A stretch of DNA of 64,000 bases from Stenotrophomonas_A sp035629025. GTDB taxonomy: Bacteria; Pseudomonadota; Gammaproteobacteria; Xanthomonadales; Xanthomonadaceae. The stretch covers positions 1-64,000 of the forward strand of contig DASPIU010000059.1 of NCBI GenBank assembly GCA_035629025.1. The letters are read 5' to 3'. Position numbers and translations under genes: made by a program. This document shows, piece after piece, positions 8,227-17,767 of the stretch. The notes under the pieces are model-generated. The model saw only the letters and a list, made by a program, of their open reading frames with translations. It made no database searches and had not been told where the DNA came from. Numbering within the stretch: position 1 is the stretch's first letter; each line of letters opens with the position of its first letter.

Positions 8227-8289
8227 CCCCAGCTCGGCTTAACTTTCGGCAACCTTCACTAACCGTGCAAGCGCCTTTTTCGCTGCCGC

Positions 8290-8303
8290 TTGACCTACGT
8301 CAA
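8290..8303 (+). promoter_or_regulatory. FNR/CRP-family box before the first giant autotransporter
   Basis: TTGAC-CTAC-GTCAA, a perfect 5+5 palindrome ending 58 bases before ATG 8362. A -10-like TACTTT lies at 8325-8330, 35 bases after the box start, which would centre the box near -41, the class II activator position. The same layout recurs at 14720, 20577, 26464 and 42126. Confidence 0.7.
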
Positions 8304-8361
8304 TAGGCGCTTCATCGCATTGACTACTTTGGGCACTCCTCATTCCAGACGAGTTGGTGCG

Positions 8362-11300
8362 ATGAAAACGCCCCCCACAAAGCGCTCCGGCGCAAATGCG
8401 TCACTTCTCCGCCATCGTCCGATGGCACCGCTCGCTGCGGCGATCGCGACGGCCCTGATCCTGGCTGGCGCCGCGGGCGCCGCCTATGCGCAGGACAGCG
8501 GCGCCAGCTGCAACATGGTCGGCCCTGCGTGTGATCTCTCCACGCCGGTCGTCAATGGCAATGACGGCCCGGGCGCCGGTTACCACGACAACGGACATCC
8601 CGGCACCGCCGGCAATCCGGGCGGCAACATCACCGCCGACCTGGAAGACGCGCGAACCCTCGGCAGCAGTGGATCGACGTCACCGATCAACGCGGTGACC
8701 ATCGGCGGCAAGGGCGGCAACGGCAGCAACTCCGACCCCGCCGGCGACATCATCATCGACCTGGGCGGCGGCTGGGGCGCGGCAGGACAGAATGGCGGCG
8801 ACATCAACCTCACCGTCGGTTCTGCCCTGTCCGGTGAGGCCACCTACGTGAACAATGGGCCGTTGACCAGCGGCATGACCCTGATTTCGCTGGGCGGCGC
8901 CGGTGGCGATGGCGGCATCGCCAGCATCAACGCCGGGCAGGGTTCCAACGGCCGTCCGGGCCGCGGCGGCGACGGCGGCACGGTGACGGCCACCATCGCC
9001 GGCAGCTGGACCTCCGAAGCGGGCACCGGTCTGTTCGTGACGTCCAATGGCGGCAATGGCGGCGGCGGCAGTTCCAGCAGCGACGCAAAGGGAGCGGACA
9101 AGTCGCCGCAGGGCGTGGACGCCTGCGGAGGCAATCCCAACGACCTCTCCTGCACGGCTGGTAACGGCAACACGGTCAACGTCACCGTCAATGGCACGGT
9201 GTCGGGGGCGAACTACGGCGCCTTCATCGCCTCGATCGGCGGCGACGGCGGCACCGGTGGCGCGTCGGATGACTGCTGCGACCGCACCGGCGGCGCCGGC
9301 GGCAATGCCGGCAAGGGCGGCAATGTAACCGCCAAGCTCGGCAGCACCGGCATCGCGGTCGCCTCCGACAACGGTGCAGCGTTCTACGTCGCTTCGTTGG
9401 GCGGCATGGGCGGCGTCGGCGGCACCAGCAACAGTGCAGGCCCGGGCGGCATCGGCGGTGACGCGGGCACGGTAAACGTCGAGGTTGACGGACACGTCAA
9501 CACCTCCGGCGTCGCCAACACCTACGGTGTGCTCGCGCAGTCGCTCGGCGGCGTCGGCGGCAACGGCGGGCATTCCGGCGCGTGGTTCAACCCGATCAGC
9601 GGATCGGGCAACACCGGTGGTGCGGCCAATACGGTGTCCATCACCGGCACCGGCGCGACCATCACCACGCAGGATGTGGGCAACGCCGGCGACAACTCGT
9701 CCGGCGTGGTCGCGCAGTCGATTGGTGGCGGTGGCGGTGTCGGCCCGGATTCCAATGGCTGGTTCGCCGTAGGCGGCGACGGCGGCAATGCGTCCAACGG
9801 TTCGACATCCAGCATCAGCCTGACCGACACGCACGTGGCGACCTTCGGCTTCAACTCCGGCGCGGTGATCTCCCAGTCCATCGGCGGCGGCGGCGGCAAG
9901 GGCGGCGATGCGTGCAACGCCAAGAACGATGCGTGCAACGGTGTGCTGGTCAACATGACCGTGGGTGGCACCGGCGGCGCGGGCGGCAGCGCCTCGGACG
10001 CCAATGCGGCGATGCTCGGCAACAGCTACGTGGCCACCATCAACAAGCACTCGCCCGGCCTGGAGATCCAGAGCATCGGCGGCGGCGGTGGCGACGGCGG
10101 CAGTGCCTACGGCAAGGTCAGTTCGCTGTTCTATGGCGCCGCGATCAGTGTGGGCGGCAGCGGTGGCGCGGGCGGCAATGGCGGCACGGTCAACGCCGCC
10201 CGTACCGAAAACAACGGACCGGCCAGCCAGATCCTGACCTTCGACAGCGACAGCTACGGCATCCTCGGCCAGTCCATCGGCGGCGGCGGCGGCAACGGCG
10301 GTGCGGCCACGGCTAAGTCCGTGGTCAAGGGCGGCGGCGACTATCCCAGCCAGTCGCTGGCGATGGCGACGGGCGGCTCCGGTGGCGTGGCCGGCTCGGG
10401 AAACAACGTGTACCTGCAGAACTCCGGCCTGGTGGGAACCATCGGCGGTGGCTCGGCGGGCATCGTGTCGCAGTCGATCGGCGGCGGCGGTGGCAACGCG
10501 GGCGATGCGTCCGCGACCTCCAGCGCGAGTTCGAGCAACATGAGCCTGGCTGTGTCGCTGGCCTTTGGCGGCACCGGCGGCGCGGCGGGCAATGGCGGCA
10601 ACGCCGAAGCAATGAACCACGGCCTGGTGGTGACCACCGGCGAGTCGGCGACCGGCATGCTGGTGCAGTCGATCGGCGGCGGTGGCGGCAACGGCGGCGC
10701 CGGCGATGCCAAGTCTGAAAGCAGCGCCAGCGTGAACCAGGGCGATGACTCGGCCGAGAACACCCCCGAAGGCAAGAGTGTCGCGTTCGCCCTCGGCAGC
10801 TCGGGTTCCGGCGGCGCAGGCGGCTCGGGTGCCAATGCCACGGCCACCAATACCGGCGCGATCATCACCCTAGGCGATGCGGCGCACGGCATCATGGCCC
10901 AGACCATCGGCGGCGGCGGCGGCAATGCCGGCGGCGCGGCGGCCTCGACCAAGGGCGACATCGCCATCGCACCGCAGATCGGCGGTTCGGGCGGCGCAGG
11001 CGGCTCGACCTGGTACACCGGCACGGTGAACGTGACCAACCAGGGCACGATCGCGACCTTTGGCGCCGACGCCAACGCGATCATCGCGCAGTCGATCGGT
11101 GGCGGCGGCGGCAGTGGCGGCAAGGCCGCCACCACCCTCGCCGATGGGAAGTCGAACAAGGACGGCTCCAACGGCTCCAGCGCCTCGGTGCAGTCGACGC
11201 TCAAGGCGATCGAACAGAACTACGCGAGCAAGGGCGGCGACGCGATTGGCGATTACAACTCCATGGGCGGCGCGATCTCGACCATCAACAGCCTGCTCGG

Positions 11301-14300
11301 CAACGCGTCCGCGCTCAAGACAGTCGCCGACGGCGACCCCACGGGCGACGATCTGGACAACGTCGCCGAAAGTGGCGGCGAGAGCAGCGACGATAACGAG
11401 GCCAAATCGATCAGCTTGAACGTTGCCATCGGCGGCAAGGGTGGCAACGGCGGCTCCGGCGGCTACATCAACGTCAACAACAGCGGCGATCTCGGCACCA
11501 TCGGCAAGATGTCCGACGCCATCGTTGCCCAGTCGGTGGGCGGAGGCGGCGGCAAGGGTGGCGCTGCGTCCACCGCCACCAGTGCCGATTACTCCGGCTC
11601 GCTGGCGATCGGCGGCAGCGGCGGTGGCGGCGGCAACGGTGGCGAGCCGACGGTGACCAATTCCGGCTCGGTCTACACGATGGGCCCGCTCTCGGCCGGC
11701 ATCGTTGCGCAATCCATCGGCGGCGGTGGCGGCATTGGCGGCGCGTCGGTCACCACGGTGGGCACGGACAGCGCGACGAACGGCGTTGGCGACGAACCGG
11801 GCGGCAGCAACCAGAACCTCGCGATTGGAGTGTCGCTGGGAGGCAACGGCGGCAGCGGCGGCATCTCGGAGGCCGCGATCGTCAACAACTCCGGCGCGAT
11901 CGAAACCCGCGGGCACGACTCGATCGGCATCATCGCGCAGTCCATCGCCGGTGGTGGCGGCATCGTCAAGACCCTGGCCACGAATCTGGACAATGCGGGC
12001 GGTTCGGCCAACGCGAGCAGCAGCAAGGACTACGCCATGCAGTTCAAGTTCGGCGGATCCAACGGTGCGTCCGGCAACAGCGGCGCGGCGCATGTCACGA
12101 CCACCGCCGCGATCACCACCAGCGGCGGCAACAGCTACGGCGTGCTGGCCCAGTCGATCGGCGGTGGCGGTGGCGTCGCCCTCGGTGGCAAGCCCGATGG
12201 CACCACCGCCGCCGACTTCTTCGGCAGCGGCAGCAAGACCGGCTCGGTCACGGGCAGCAGCAATCCCAATGATGATGGCGTGGTCAACGTCAACGTCGGC
12301 AATGCAATCACCACCAGCGGCCAGGGCGCAATGGGCGTGGTCGCCCAGTCCATCGGCGGCGGCGGCGGCCTGGCCGGCGACACCGGCTGGAGCCAGCAGT
12401 TCTTCGGGATGAGCGGCGCCACGCAGTTGCACGGCAGCGGCGGTATGGTCGATGTGACCGTGGCCAGCGGCGGCTCGGTCAACACCAAGGGCGACAACAC
12501 GCCAGCCATCTGGGCGCAGTCGATCGGCGGCGGCGGTGGTCGCATCACCAACAAGAACGGCGCCTTCATCGGCACGGCCGGCGGTTCCGGCCAGGGCGGT
12601 GCGGTCAATGTCCAGATCGACGGCAGCGTGCTGGCAACTGGCAAATCCTCGATTGGCGTCTTCGCCCAGAGCAACGGCGACGCATCGTCAAACTCGCCGA
12701 TCTCGGTCACGGTCAACAGCGGCGGCAAGGTCCAGGTCGGCACGCCGTCTGCACCGGTCGACAACAGCGCGGGCGCCCCGGCCTCGTCGGTGATCTACAT
12801 CGACCACGGCGGCACGGGCGCAAACGGTGTGGTCAACACGGTGACCAACAATGGCTGGGTCTATGGCTATACCGGACCGGCCAATGCGATCGCGGTCTAC
12901 AGCACCGGCGGTGTCACGCATGTGTTCAACAACGCCGGCGCGACCATGGGTGGCGACATCCTGCTGACCAACAATGGCGGCAGCGGCTGCTTCAGCAACA
13001 GCGGCACGTTCAATTCGGGCAATGCGGTGACGGTTGGCCCCTGCGGCGTGAGCAACTCCGGCACGATCGATATCCAGGGGACGAAGACGGGCACGACCAC
13101 GATCTCCAGCAACTACAGCGGCGACGGCAAGCTCGTGTTCGACGCTGACTACGCGCACGCAAACAGCGATCGGCTGGTGGTGAACGGCACGGCAAATGTG
13201 GCCGGTGCCGTGGAAGTGCGTCCGTCCACTCTGCGCAAGCAGACCTTGCCGCTGATGACGGCCACGGGCGGGCTCACCGTTGACCCGCTACTGACTGCCA
13301 CCCACGACAAGCTGCTGTTCACCACGCGCCTGGACCACGACGCCACGACGCTCTACGCCACGCCGGAAGCGCACTTCAGCGAGGAGGCGTCGAACCTGGG
13401 CGGCACCAGCCGCACGATCGCCGATCACCTGCAAAGCCGTTTCGATCGCGGCGATGCGATGGACGACGGCTACAACGCGTTGGCGAAGGTGCAGTCTGCC
13501 GGCGCGTACCAGACCGCGCTGGAAAGCCTCAGCGGCCGCGCACTGGGCAGCATCGGCGCATTCCGCTTCCAAAGCAGCCGCGATTTCGTCAGCAACCTCG
13601 AACAGGGCTGCGACGCCGACGCCAACCAGGCCGACTGCGCCTGGGGCCGCGTGCAGGCCAGCAGCGCCAGCCAGAAGGAAACCACGGACGCGCTGGGCTA
13701 CAAGGCCGACACGCAGACCATCGAAGCGGGCATGCAGCACGAACTGCGCGAGGGCCTGACGCTCGGCGGCGCCATCGGTTACGAGCACAACCAGTTCCGC
13801 GATTCCGGTGGCATGGGCAGCGTGGACGGTGATGGCGTCATCGGCGGCATCGGCCTGCGTTACGACCACGGCCCGCTGGAACTGACCGGCACGATCGACG
13901 GTGGCTACAGCAGCTACGACAGCACGCGCACCGTGGCGGTGGGCGACCGGGCCGACCAGGCCAAGGCCAAGCCCGATGTGTGGAACGCCGGCGTGCACCT
14001 GCAGGCCAGCTACACGCACGACTTCGGCAACAGCTACCTCAAGCCGTTCGCCGAACTGCGCGGCATCCAGGTGCATGGCGATGCCTACACCGAACAAGGC
14101 TCCTCGCCGTTCAACCTCGCCGTGCAGTCGCAGAGCCAGTTCTCGGCTGGCGGTGGCCTCGGCGCCGAATGGGGCACCACGCACGCGCTGACCAACGGCA
14201 CGCACCTCGGCTTCTACGTCAACGGCGCGGTGGAAGCGGGCAACGGCAACGACTGGACCACGCGCGCGCGTTTCGCCGACGAGACCGCCGACAGCAGCTT

Positions 14301-14460
14301 CGATGTGCAGACGAATGTTCCGAGCACCTACGGCCGCGTTGGCCTTGGCATGAACGTTTACAGCCAGAAGAACGTCGACTTCAGCGTGAACTACTCGACC
14401 GAGTTCGGTGGCGGCTTCCGTTCCAACGCCGGCATCGCGCGACTCGCGTACCACTTCTGA
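8362..14460 (+). CDS. giant glycine-rich type V autotransporter with 'AQSIGGGGG' repeats
   Basis: 2032 residues. The start at ATG 8362 is preferred over an in-frame TTG at 8290 because the latter lies inside a regulatory palindrome. A long signal peptide (to about residue 42, AYAQ) leads to a passenger of about 1650 residues built from roughly 16 imperfect units of 70-130 residues. Each unit ends in a strand like GIVAQSIGGGGGNGG, followed by a Gly/Ala/Ser loop and a segment of the VNVTNSGTI type, as in beta-helical adhesins. About residues 1680-1755 look like the autochaperone and linker, and 1760-2032 form the 12-strand barrel, ending in YHF. It should sit on the cell surface. A terminator follows. 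A second protein of the same design lies at 35919-42059. Role in adhesion or aggregation is inferred. Confidence 0.9.
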   Translation: MKTPPTKRSGANASLLRHRPMAPLAAAIATALILAGAAGAAYAQDSGASCNMVGPACDLSTPVVNGNDGPGAGYHDNGHPGTAGNPGGNITADLEDARTLGSSGSTSPINAVTIGGKGGNGSNSDPAGDIIIDLGGGWGAAGQNGGDINLTVGSALSGEATYVNNGPLTSGMTLISLGGAGGDGGIASINAGQGSNGRPGRGGDGGTVTATIAGSWTSEAGTGLFVTSNGGNGGGGSSSSDAKGADKSPQGVDACGGNPNDLSCTAGNGNTVNVTVNGTVSGANYGAFIASIGGDGGTGGASDDCCDRTGGAGGNAGKGGNVTAKLGSTGIAVASDNGAAFYVASLGGMGGVGGTSNSAGPGGIGGDAGTVNVEVDGHVNTSGVANTYGVLAQSLGGVGGNGGHSGAWFNPISGSGNTGGAANTVSITGTGATITTQDVGNAGDNSSGVVAQSIGGGGGVGPDSNGWFAVGGDGGNASNGSTSSISLTDTHVATFGFNSGAVISQSIGGGGGKGGDACNAKNDACNGVLVNMTVGGTGGAGGSASDANAAMLGNSYVATINKHSPGLEIQSIGGGGGDGGSAYGKVSSLFYGAAISVGGSGGAGGNGGTVNAARTENNGPASQILTFDSDSYGILGQSIGGGGGNGGAATAKSVVKGGGDYPSQSLAMATGGSGGVAGSGNNVYLQNSGLVGTIGGGSAGIVSQSIGGGGGNAGDASATSSASSSNMSLAVSLAFGGTGGAAGNGGNAEAMNHGLVVTTGESATGMLVQSIGGGGGNGGAGDAKSESSASVNQGDDSAENTPEGKSVAFALGSSGSGGAGGSGANATATNTGAIITLGDAAHGIMAQTIGGGGGNAGGAAASTKGDIAIAPQIGGSGGAGGSTWYTGTVNVTNQGTIATFGADANAIIAQSIGGGGGSGGKAATTLADGKSNKDGSNGSSASVQSTLKAIEQNYASKGGDAIGDYNSMGGAISTINSLLGNASALKTVADGDPTGDDLDNVAESGGESSDDNEAKSISLNVAIGGKGGNGGSGGYINVNNSGDLGTIGKMSDAIVAQSVGGGGGKGGAASTATSADYSGSLAIGGSGGGGGNGGEPTVTNSGSVYTMGPLSAGIVAQSIGGGGGIGGASVTTVGTDSATNGVGDEPGGSNQNLAIGVSLGGNGGSGGISEAAIVNNSGAIETRGHDSIGIIAQSIAGGGGIVKTLATNLDNAGGSANASSSKDYAMQFKFGGSNGASGNSGAAHVTTTAAITTSGGNSYGVLAQSIGGGGGVALGGKPDGTTAADFFGSGSKTGSVTGSSNPNDDGVVNVNVGNAITTSGQGAMGVVAQSIGGGGGLAGDTGWSQQFFGMSGATQLHGSGGMVDVTVASGGSVNTKGDNTPAIWAQSIGGGGGRITNKNGAFIGTAGGSGQGGAVNVQIDGSVLATGKSSIGVFAQSNGDASSNSPISVTVNSGGKVQVGTPSAPVDNSAGAPASSVIYIDHGGTGANGVVNTVTNNGWVYGYTGPANAIAVYSTGGVTHVFNNAGATMGGDILLTNNGGSGCFSNSGTFNSGNAVTVGPCGVSNSGTIDIQGTKTGTTTISSNYSGDGKLVFDADYAHANSDRLVVNGTANVAGAVEVRPSTLRKQTLPLMTATGGLTVDPLLTATHDKLLFTTRLDHDATTLYATPEAHFSEEASNLGGTSRTIADHLQSRFDRGDAMDDGYNALAKVQSAGAYQTALESLSGRALGSIGAFRFQSSRDFVSNLEQGCDADANQADCAWGRVQASSASQKETTDALGYKADTQTIEAGMQHELREGLTLGGAIGYEHNQFRDSGGMGSVDGDGVIGGIGLRYDHGPLELTGTIDGGYSSYDSTRTVAVGDRADQAKAKPDVWNAGVHLQASYTHDFGNSYLKPFAELRGIQVHGDAYTEQGSSPFNLAVQSQSQFSAGGGLGAEWGTTHALTNGTHLGFYVNGAVEAGNGNDWTTRARFADETADSSFDVQTNVPSTYGRVGLGMNVYSQKNVDFSVNYSTEFGGGFRSNAGIARLAYHF

Positions 14461-14478
14461 GCTTCATGATCGTCACAC

Positions 14479-14520
14479 GTCGCCGCCGGGAGCATCTTCC
14501 GGCGGCGACTGCGTTTTCTT
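14479..14520 (+). terminator. Rho-independent terminator after the autotransporter
   Basis: An 11-bp perfect stem, GTCGCCGCCGG and CCGGCGGCGAC (14479-14489 with 14499-14509), with a 9-base loop, followed by GCGTTTTCTT. It lies 18 bases after the stop of the giant autotransporter. Confidence 0.85.
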
Positions 14521-14719
14521 CAGAGAATCGCGTTTGCCGTCAATGGCGGCTCTAAGTGCCACCAAAGCACGCCAACGCGAAAGCCGCCGAATTTCGCCGC
14601 TATTCTCGCTGCATGGCGGCTTGCATCTCGATCCGATCGATACCCTCTTAACGAGCCCAACACGCACCAATCCGACGGCTAAATGAAATCGCCGCATATT
14701 GCGCGTGTTCGCTTTCGGC

Positions 14720-14733
14720 TTGACCTGCATCAA
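14720..14733 (+). promoter_or_regulatory. FNR/CRP-family box before the collagen-like autotransporter
   Basis: TTGAC-CTGC-ATCAA, ending 55 bases before ATG 14789. The expected -10 position is less clear here (GAGGAT) than at the other four sites, but spacing and sequence match. It suggests joint control with the two giant autotransporters. The whole 14461-14788 gap otherwise holds only the terminator and no gene. Confidence 0.65.
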
Positions 14734-14788
14734 TCGTTGGCAGGCAGAGCGGACAGAGGATGCATATCCCATCCCCTGAAGCTGTGTC

Positions 14789-16678
14789 ATGTCTTCTTCC
14801 CTCGTTCCAGACGCCCAATCAATACGCAGTGTCCGTGGATATCGCACGCCGGCACTTTGCACCCGCGCCCTCCTTGGCACCGTTCCCTGGCTCCTTGCCA
14901 GTGCCGCGCCCCTCGCCGCCCATGCACAGGCGATGCCGCGCGCCCCCTTGGACAGCCCCGCAACTACGGCCCTCGCCTTCGGGCCAGCCGGTCCACGAGG
15001 CGCTGATGCCTCGGGCGGTGTCTCAGGTGCAAGTGGTTCCGGGATCTCCGGAGGCTCGGGTGGTTCCGGTGGCAGTGGCCCGGGTTGGCCGCATCATCGC
15101 GGTGGCTCTGGTGGCTCTGGTGGCTCTGGTGGCTCTGGTGGCAGCGGTCCGGGTTGGCCGCATCATGGTGGCGGTTCTGGTGGCTCCGGTGGCTCCGGTG
15201 GCTCTGGTGGCAGCGGCCCGGGCTGGCCACATCATGGTGGCGGTTCTGGCGGCAGTGGTCCGAGTGGCCCGCATCATGGCGGCGGCTCTGGCGGCAGTGG
15301 CCCAAGTGGTCCAAGTGGTCCGAGTGGCCCGAGTGGCCCGAGTGGCCCGAGCGGCCCGAGCGGCCCGAGCGGCCCGAGCGGTCCGAGTGGTCCAAGCGGT
15401 CCAAGCGGTCCGAGTGGCCCGAGCGGCCCGAGTGGTCCAAGTGGCCCGAGTGGCCCGAGTGGCCCGAGCGGCCCGAGCGGTCCGAGCGGCCCGAGTGGCC
15501 CGAGTGGCCCGAGCGGCCCGAGCGGTCCGAGCGGTCCGAGCGGCCCGAGTGGCCCGAGTGGCCCGAGCGGTCCGAGCGGTCCGAGCGGTCCGAGTGGTCC
15601 GAGCGGCCCGAGTGGTCCGAGTGGTCCGAGTGGTCCGAGTGGTCCCAGCGGTCCCAGCGGTCCGAGTGGTCCGAGTGGTCCGAGCGGCGCGAGTGGCCCG
15701 AGTGGTCCAACCGGCCCAACTGGTCCAACCGGCCCCACACCGGACCAGCTCAAGCGTCAATCCGAACAACGCGCACTCGAACTGCTTCGCCAGACCCGCG
15801 CGGACATGGCCCATGCGGCCAACCTCGCTGCAATCGGAACGATGATGACCCAGACCTGGCGCGACCGCGTCGGCGACGGCGCATTCGACGAACCGTCGTG
15901 GTCGCGTGTCAGCGGGCTCGACACCCACTTCGGAGACATGCCGCCAGGTCGCGCGCAACAACGCTACGCCAACATCCAGACCGGCCTGAACCTGAAGACC
16001 TGGGCCGATGCCGACGGCCATGACACGCGTCAGTTCGGAGTGATGGTCGGCTACGGCAATAGCGACACCCACTTGCCGGCGCTGGTCGATCCTGTGGATG
16101 GTCACGCCGATGGCGTGGATGCCGGCGTCTACTGGACCTGGTTGCCGCGCGGCGTGGCGCGTCCCGGGCCTTATGTGGACACCTGGGCCAGTGCTGGTCG
16201 TTTCCAGGCCTGGCAGCGAGACGACAACGGCCTGGACCGCTACCGCGTCAATGCGCTGGCCGCCTCGCTGGAGACGGGCTACGGCTTCCGGGTCTGGCAA
16301 GCCACCTGGGGCGGAGTCCGGCTCGAACCGCAGGCGCAGGTGATCTGGCACCGGATGGACTCGAGTGCAGCATTGGCTGGCCGCGGCGAACAGACCACGG
16401 CAACGCGGCTTGGCGTGCGCACCAGCGTCATTGGCAACGCAGGTAGCACGGGGCAACAGGACGCCGGCTACCTGCAACTGGGCTGGCTGCACAACGCCGA
16501 TGATGGCTCCTTCGGCGAAGGCGGCCAGAACCTGCTGTTTGACGGCGGCGCCGCCAGCCTGGGCTACGAACACCACTTCAGCCAGTCAGTAAAGGTCAAC
16601 GTGGAATATCAGTACCGGCAGGGCGAGCACGACGTGCGCGCCAACGCCTGGAACTTCAACCTTGGCTACACCTTCTAG
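14789..16678 (+). CDS. collagen-like autotransporter with a (Gly-Pro-Ser)43 passenger
   Basis: 629 residues. An extended signal region (to about residue 47, AHAQ) leads to three parts. First, about residues 78-170: GGS repeats broken by GPGWPHH and GPHHGGG units rich in His pairs. Second, residues 171-299: 43 uninterrupted Gly-Pro-Ser triplets, then one GAS, one GPS and four Gly-Pro-Thr. Third, a short helical linker (PDQLKRQSEQRALELLRQ) and a C-terminal barrel of about 260 residues (from about 370) ending in GYTF. The barrel resembles a classical monomeric autotransporter domain. Gly-X-Y triplets normally need three chains to form a triple helix, so how the passenger folds is open; it may instead be an extended glycosylated stalk. 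The adjacent glycosyltransferase (start 10 bases after this stop) would have 43 serines as acceptors. Confidence 0.88.
   Translation: MSSSLVPDAQSIRSVRGYRTPALCTRALLGTVPWLLASAAPLAAHAQAMPRAPLDSPATTALAFGPAGPRGADASGGVSGASGSGISGGSGGSGGSGPGWPHHRGGSGGSGGSGGSGGSGPGWPHHGGGSGGSGGSGGSGGSGPGWPHHGGGSGGSGPSGPHHGGGSGGSGPSGPSGPSGPSGPSGPSGPSGPSGPSGPSGPSGPSGPSGPSGPSGPSGPSGPSGPSGPSGPSGPSGPSGPSGPSGPSGPSGPSGPSGPSGPSGPSGPSGPSGPSGPSGPSGPSGPSGPSGPSGPSGPSGASGPSGPTGPTGPTGPTPDQLKRQSEQRALELLRQTRADMAHAANLAAIGTMMTQTWRDRVGDGAFDEPSWSRVSGLDTHFGDMPPGRAQQRYANIQTGLNLKTWADADGHDTRQFGVMVGYGNSDTHLPALVDPVDGHADGVDAGVYWTWLPRGVARPGPYVDTWASAGRFQAWQRDDNGLDRYRVNALAASLETGYGFRVWQATWGGVRLEPQAQVIWHRMDSSAALAGRGEQTTATRLGVRTSVIGNAGSTGQQDAGYLQLGWLHNADDGSFGEGGQNLLFDGGAASLGYEHHFSQSVKVNVEYQYRQGEHDVRANAWNFNLGYTF
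15299..15727 (+). repeat. tandem 9-bp repeat array encoding Gly-Pro-Ser/Thr triplets
   Basis: Forty-three head-to-tail copies of a GGN-CCN-AGY unit from 15299 to 15685, then one GCG variant, one more AGT unit and four ACC/ACT (Thr) units. Synonymous third-base variation (ggc/ggt, ccg/cca/ccc, agt/agc) is spread along the array in short blocks, which suggests growth by slippage or unequal exchange with selection on the protein. Copy number is likely to differ between strains. Confidence 0.95.
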
Positions 16679-16688
16679 CGAGGTCACC

Positions 16689-17756
16689 ATGCGACTGTGC
16701 CTGAATATGATCGTTCGCGACGAAGCGCCGGTGATCGAAGAGACCCTGCGCAACGTGGTCGAACACTTTGCGCCGGTTTCGTGGGTCATCCACGATACCG
16801 GCTCGACTGACGACACACCCGGACTGATCGAAGCATTCTTCGCCAGCCGCGGCATCCCGGGCAAGCTCATCAGGACAGAATGGATCGACTTCGCCGAGAA
16901 CCGCAACCGCGCCCTTGCCGACGCGCGGGGCCATGGTGACTACGTTCTGTTCTTCGATGCCGACGACCTGGTCGAGGGCTCGTTCGACCTGCCTGGCGAC
17001 AGTTGCGACTCCTATAGCGTACCCATGAAGCGCGGCGACACCTCCTACTGTCGCAAGCTCATCGTGCGTAACGATGGCTCTTTTCGCTGGCGCGGAGTGA
17101 TCCACGAGGTGATATGCCACCTGGGCGAATCCGAACACGAGGGCGCCCTGCGAGGCTGCCGGGTGCTCAGCCGCAGTATTGGCGCGCGTTCGCACAATCC
17201 GTCGACCTATTACCTGGACGCAATCAAACTGGCGCAGGCTTATCACACCGCCGATCCAGCAGACACCGACCTTTTGCCGCGATACGCGTTCTATTGCGCC
17301 AACTCGTGGCGAGATGCCGGCTGCCCGCGCGAGGCGGCACATTGGTATCGCGAACGCATCGCGCTCGGGGGCTGGGTGGACGAGGTTTTCCTGTCCTATC
17401 TCGGCCTGGCCTTGGCATTGGAGGAAGAGGGCAATACGGTCCAGGCCCGCGAAGCCCTGCTTCACGGCCACGAGCTGTGTCCGGAACGGGCCGAATGCCT
17501 CTATCACCTGTGCCGAATCCTGCGCCAGCAAGGCCGCTACGAGGCAGCACTGATCTACGCGCGCGCCGGCATCGATATCGTCCGGCCGGACCCCTCGCGG
17601 CTATTTCTCTGGGACAGCGTCTACGACTACTGGATGGATTTTGAGTATCTGTTTCTTCTGCTCAAGGGCGGCAAACCGATCAAGTCACTGCCGCAATACG
17701 CGCGATTCACCCGTAGCGACGCCCCGGCCGATCTGCGCGCCTGGCTTGAGGATTGA
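16689..17756 (+). CDS. family 2 glycosyltransferase with TPR-like C-terminal half
   Basis: 355 residues from ATG 16689, preceded by GAGG and only 10 bases after the collagen-like gene, so the two form one operon. The N-terminal GT-A domain opens with CLNMIVRDEAPVIEETL, has HDTGSTDDT (about residues 36-44) and the metal-binding DXD as FFDADD (about 88). This is the WaaE/SunS-like GT2 subtype that includes protein glycosyltransferases. Residues about 190-310 form helical TPR-type pairs (RYAFYCANSWRDAG, FLSYLGLALALEEEGN, CLYHLCRILRQQGRYEAALIYA), which often bind protein acceptors. No signal or membrane segment, so it would act in the cytosol before export. The natural acceptor is the Ser/Thr-rich passenger next door; sugar donor unknown. 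Confidence 0.85.
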   Translation: MRLCLNMIVRDEAPVIEETLRNVVEHFAPVSWVIHDTGSTDDTPGLIEAFFASRGIPGKLIRTEWIDFAENRNRALADARGHGDYVLFFDADDLVEGSFDLPGDSCDSYSVPMKRGDTSYCRKLIVRNDGSFRWRGVIHEVICHLGESEHEGALRGCRVLSRSIGARSHNPSTYYLDAIKLAQAYHTADPADTDLLPRYAFYCANSWRDAGCPREAAHWYRERIALGGWVDEVFLSYLGLALALEEEGNTVQAREALLHGHELCPERAECLYHLCRILRQQGRYEAALIYARAGIDIVRPDPSRLFLWDSVYDYWMDFEYLFLLLKGGKPIKSLPQYARFTRSDAPADLRAWLED

Positions 17757-17767
17757 CGCCCCTGCCC

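Noticed and set aside
8290..8361. TTG start for the first giant autotransporter
   Set aside because: The codon is inside the FNR-type palindrome, and the ATG at 8362 starts a normal long signal peptide.
8680..12432. Long minus-strand open frames under the first giant autotransporter
   Set aside because: They are shadows of Gly-rich repeat coding in high G+C DNA; the sequences are Ala/Arg-rich with no family pattern.
15299..15727. Possible CRISPR-like array
   Set aside because: The units are 9 bases head to tail with no spacers and encode Gly-Pro-Ser in frame.
15274..15753. Minus-strand frame encoding (Gly-Pro-Leu)n and a plus-strand Val-Ala-Arg frame
   Set aside because: Both come from the 9-base tandem repeat read in the wrong frame; no ribosome site or flanking domain supports them.
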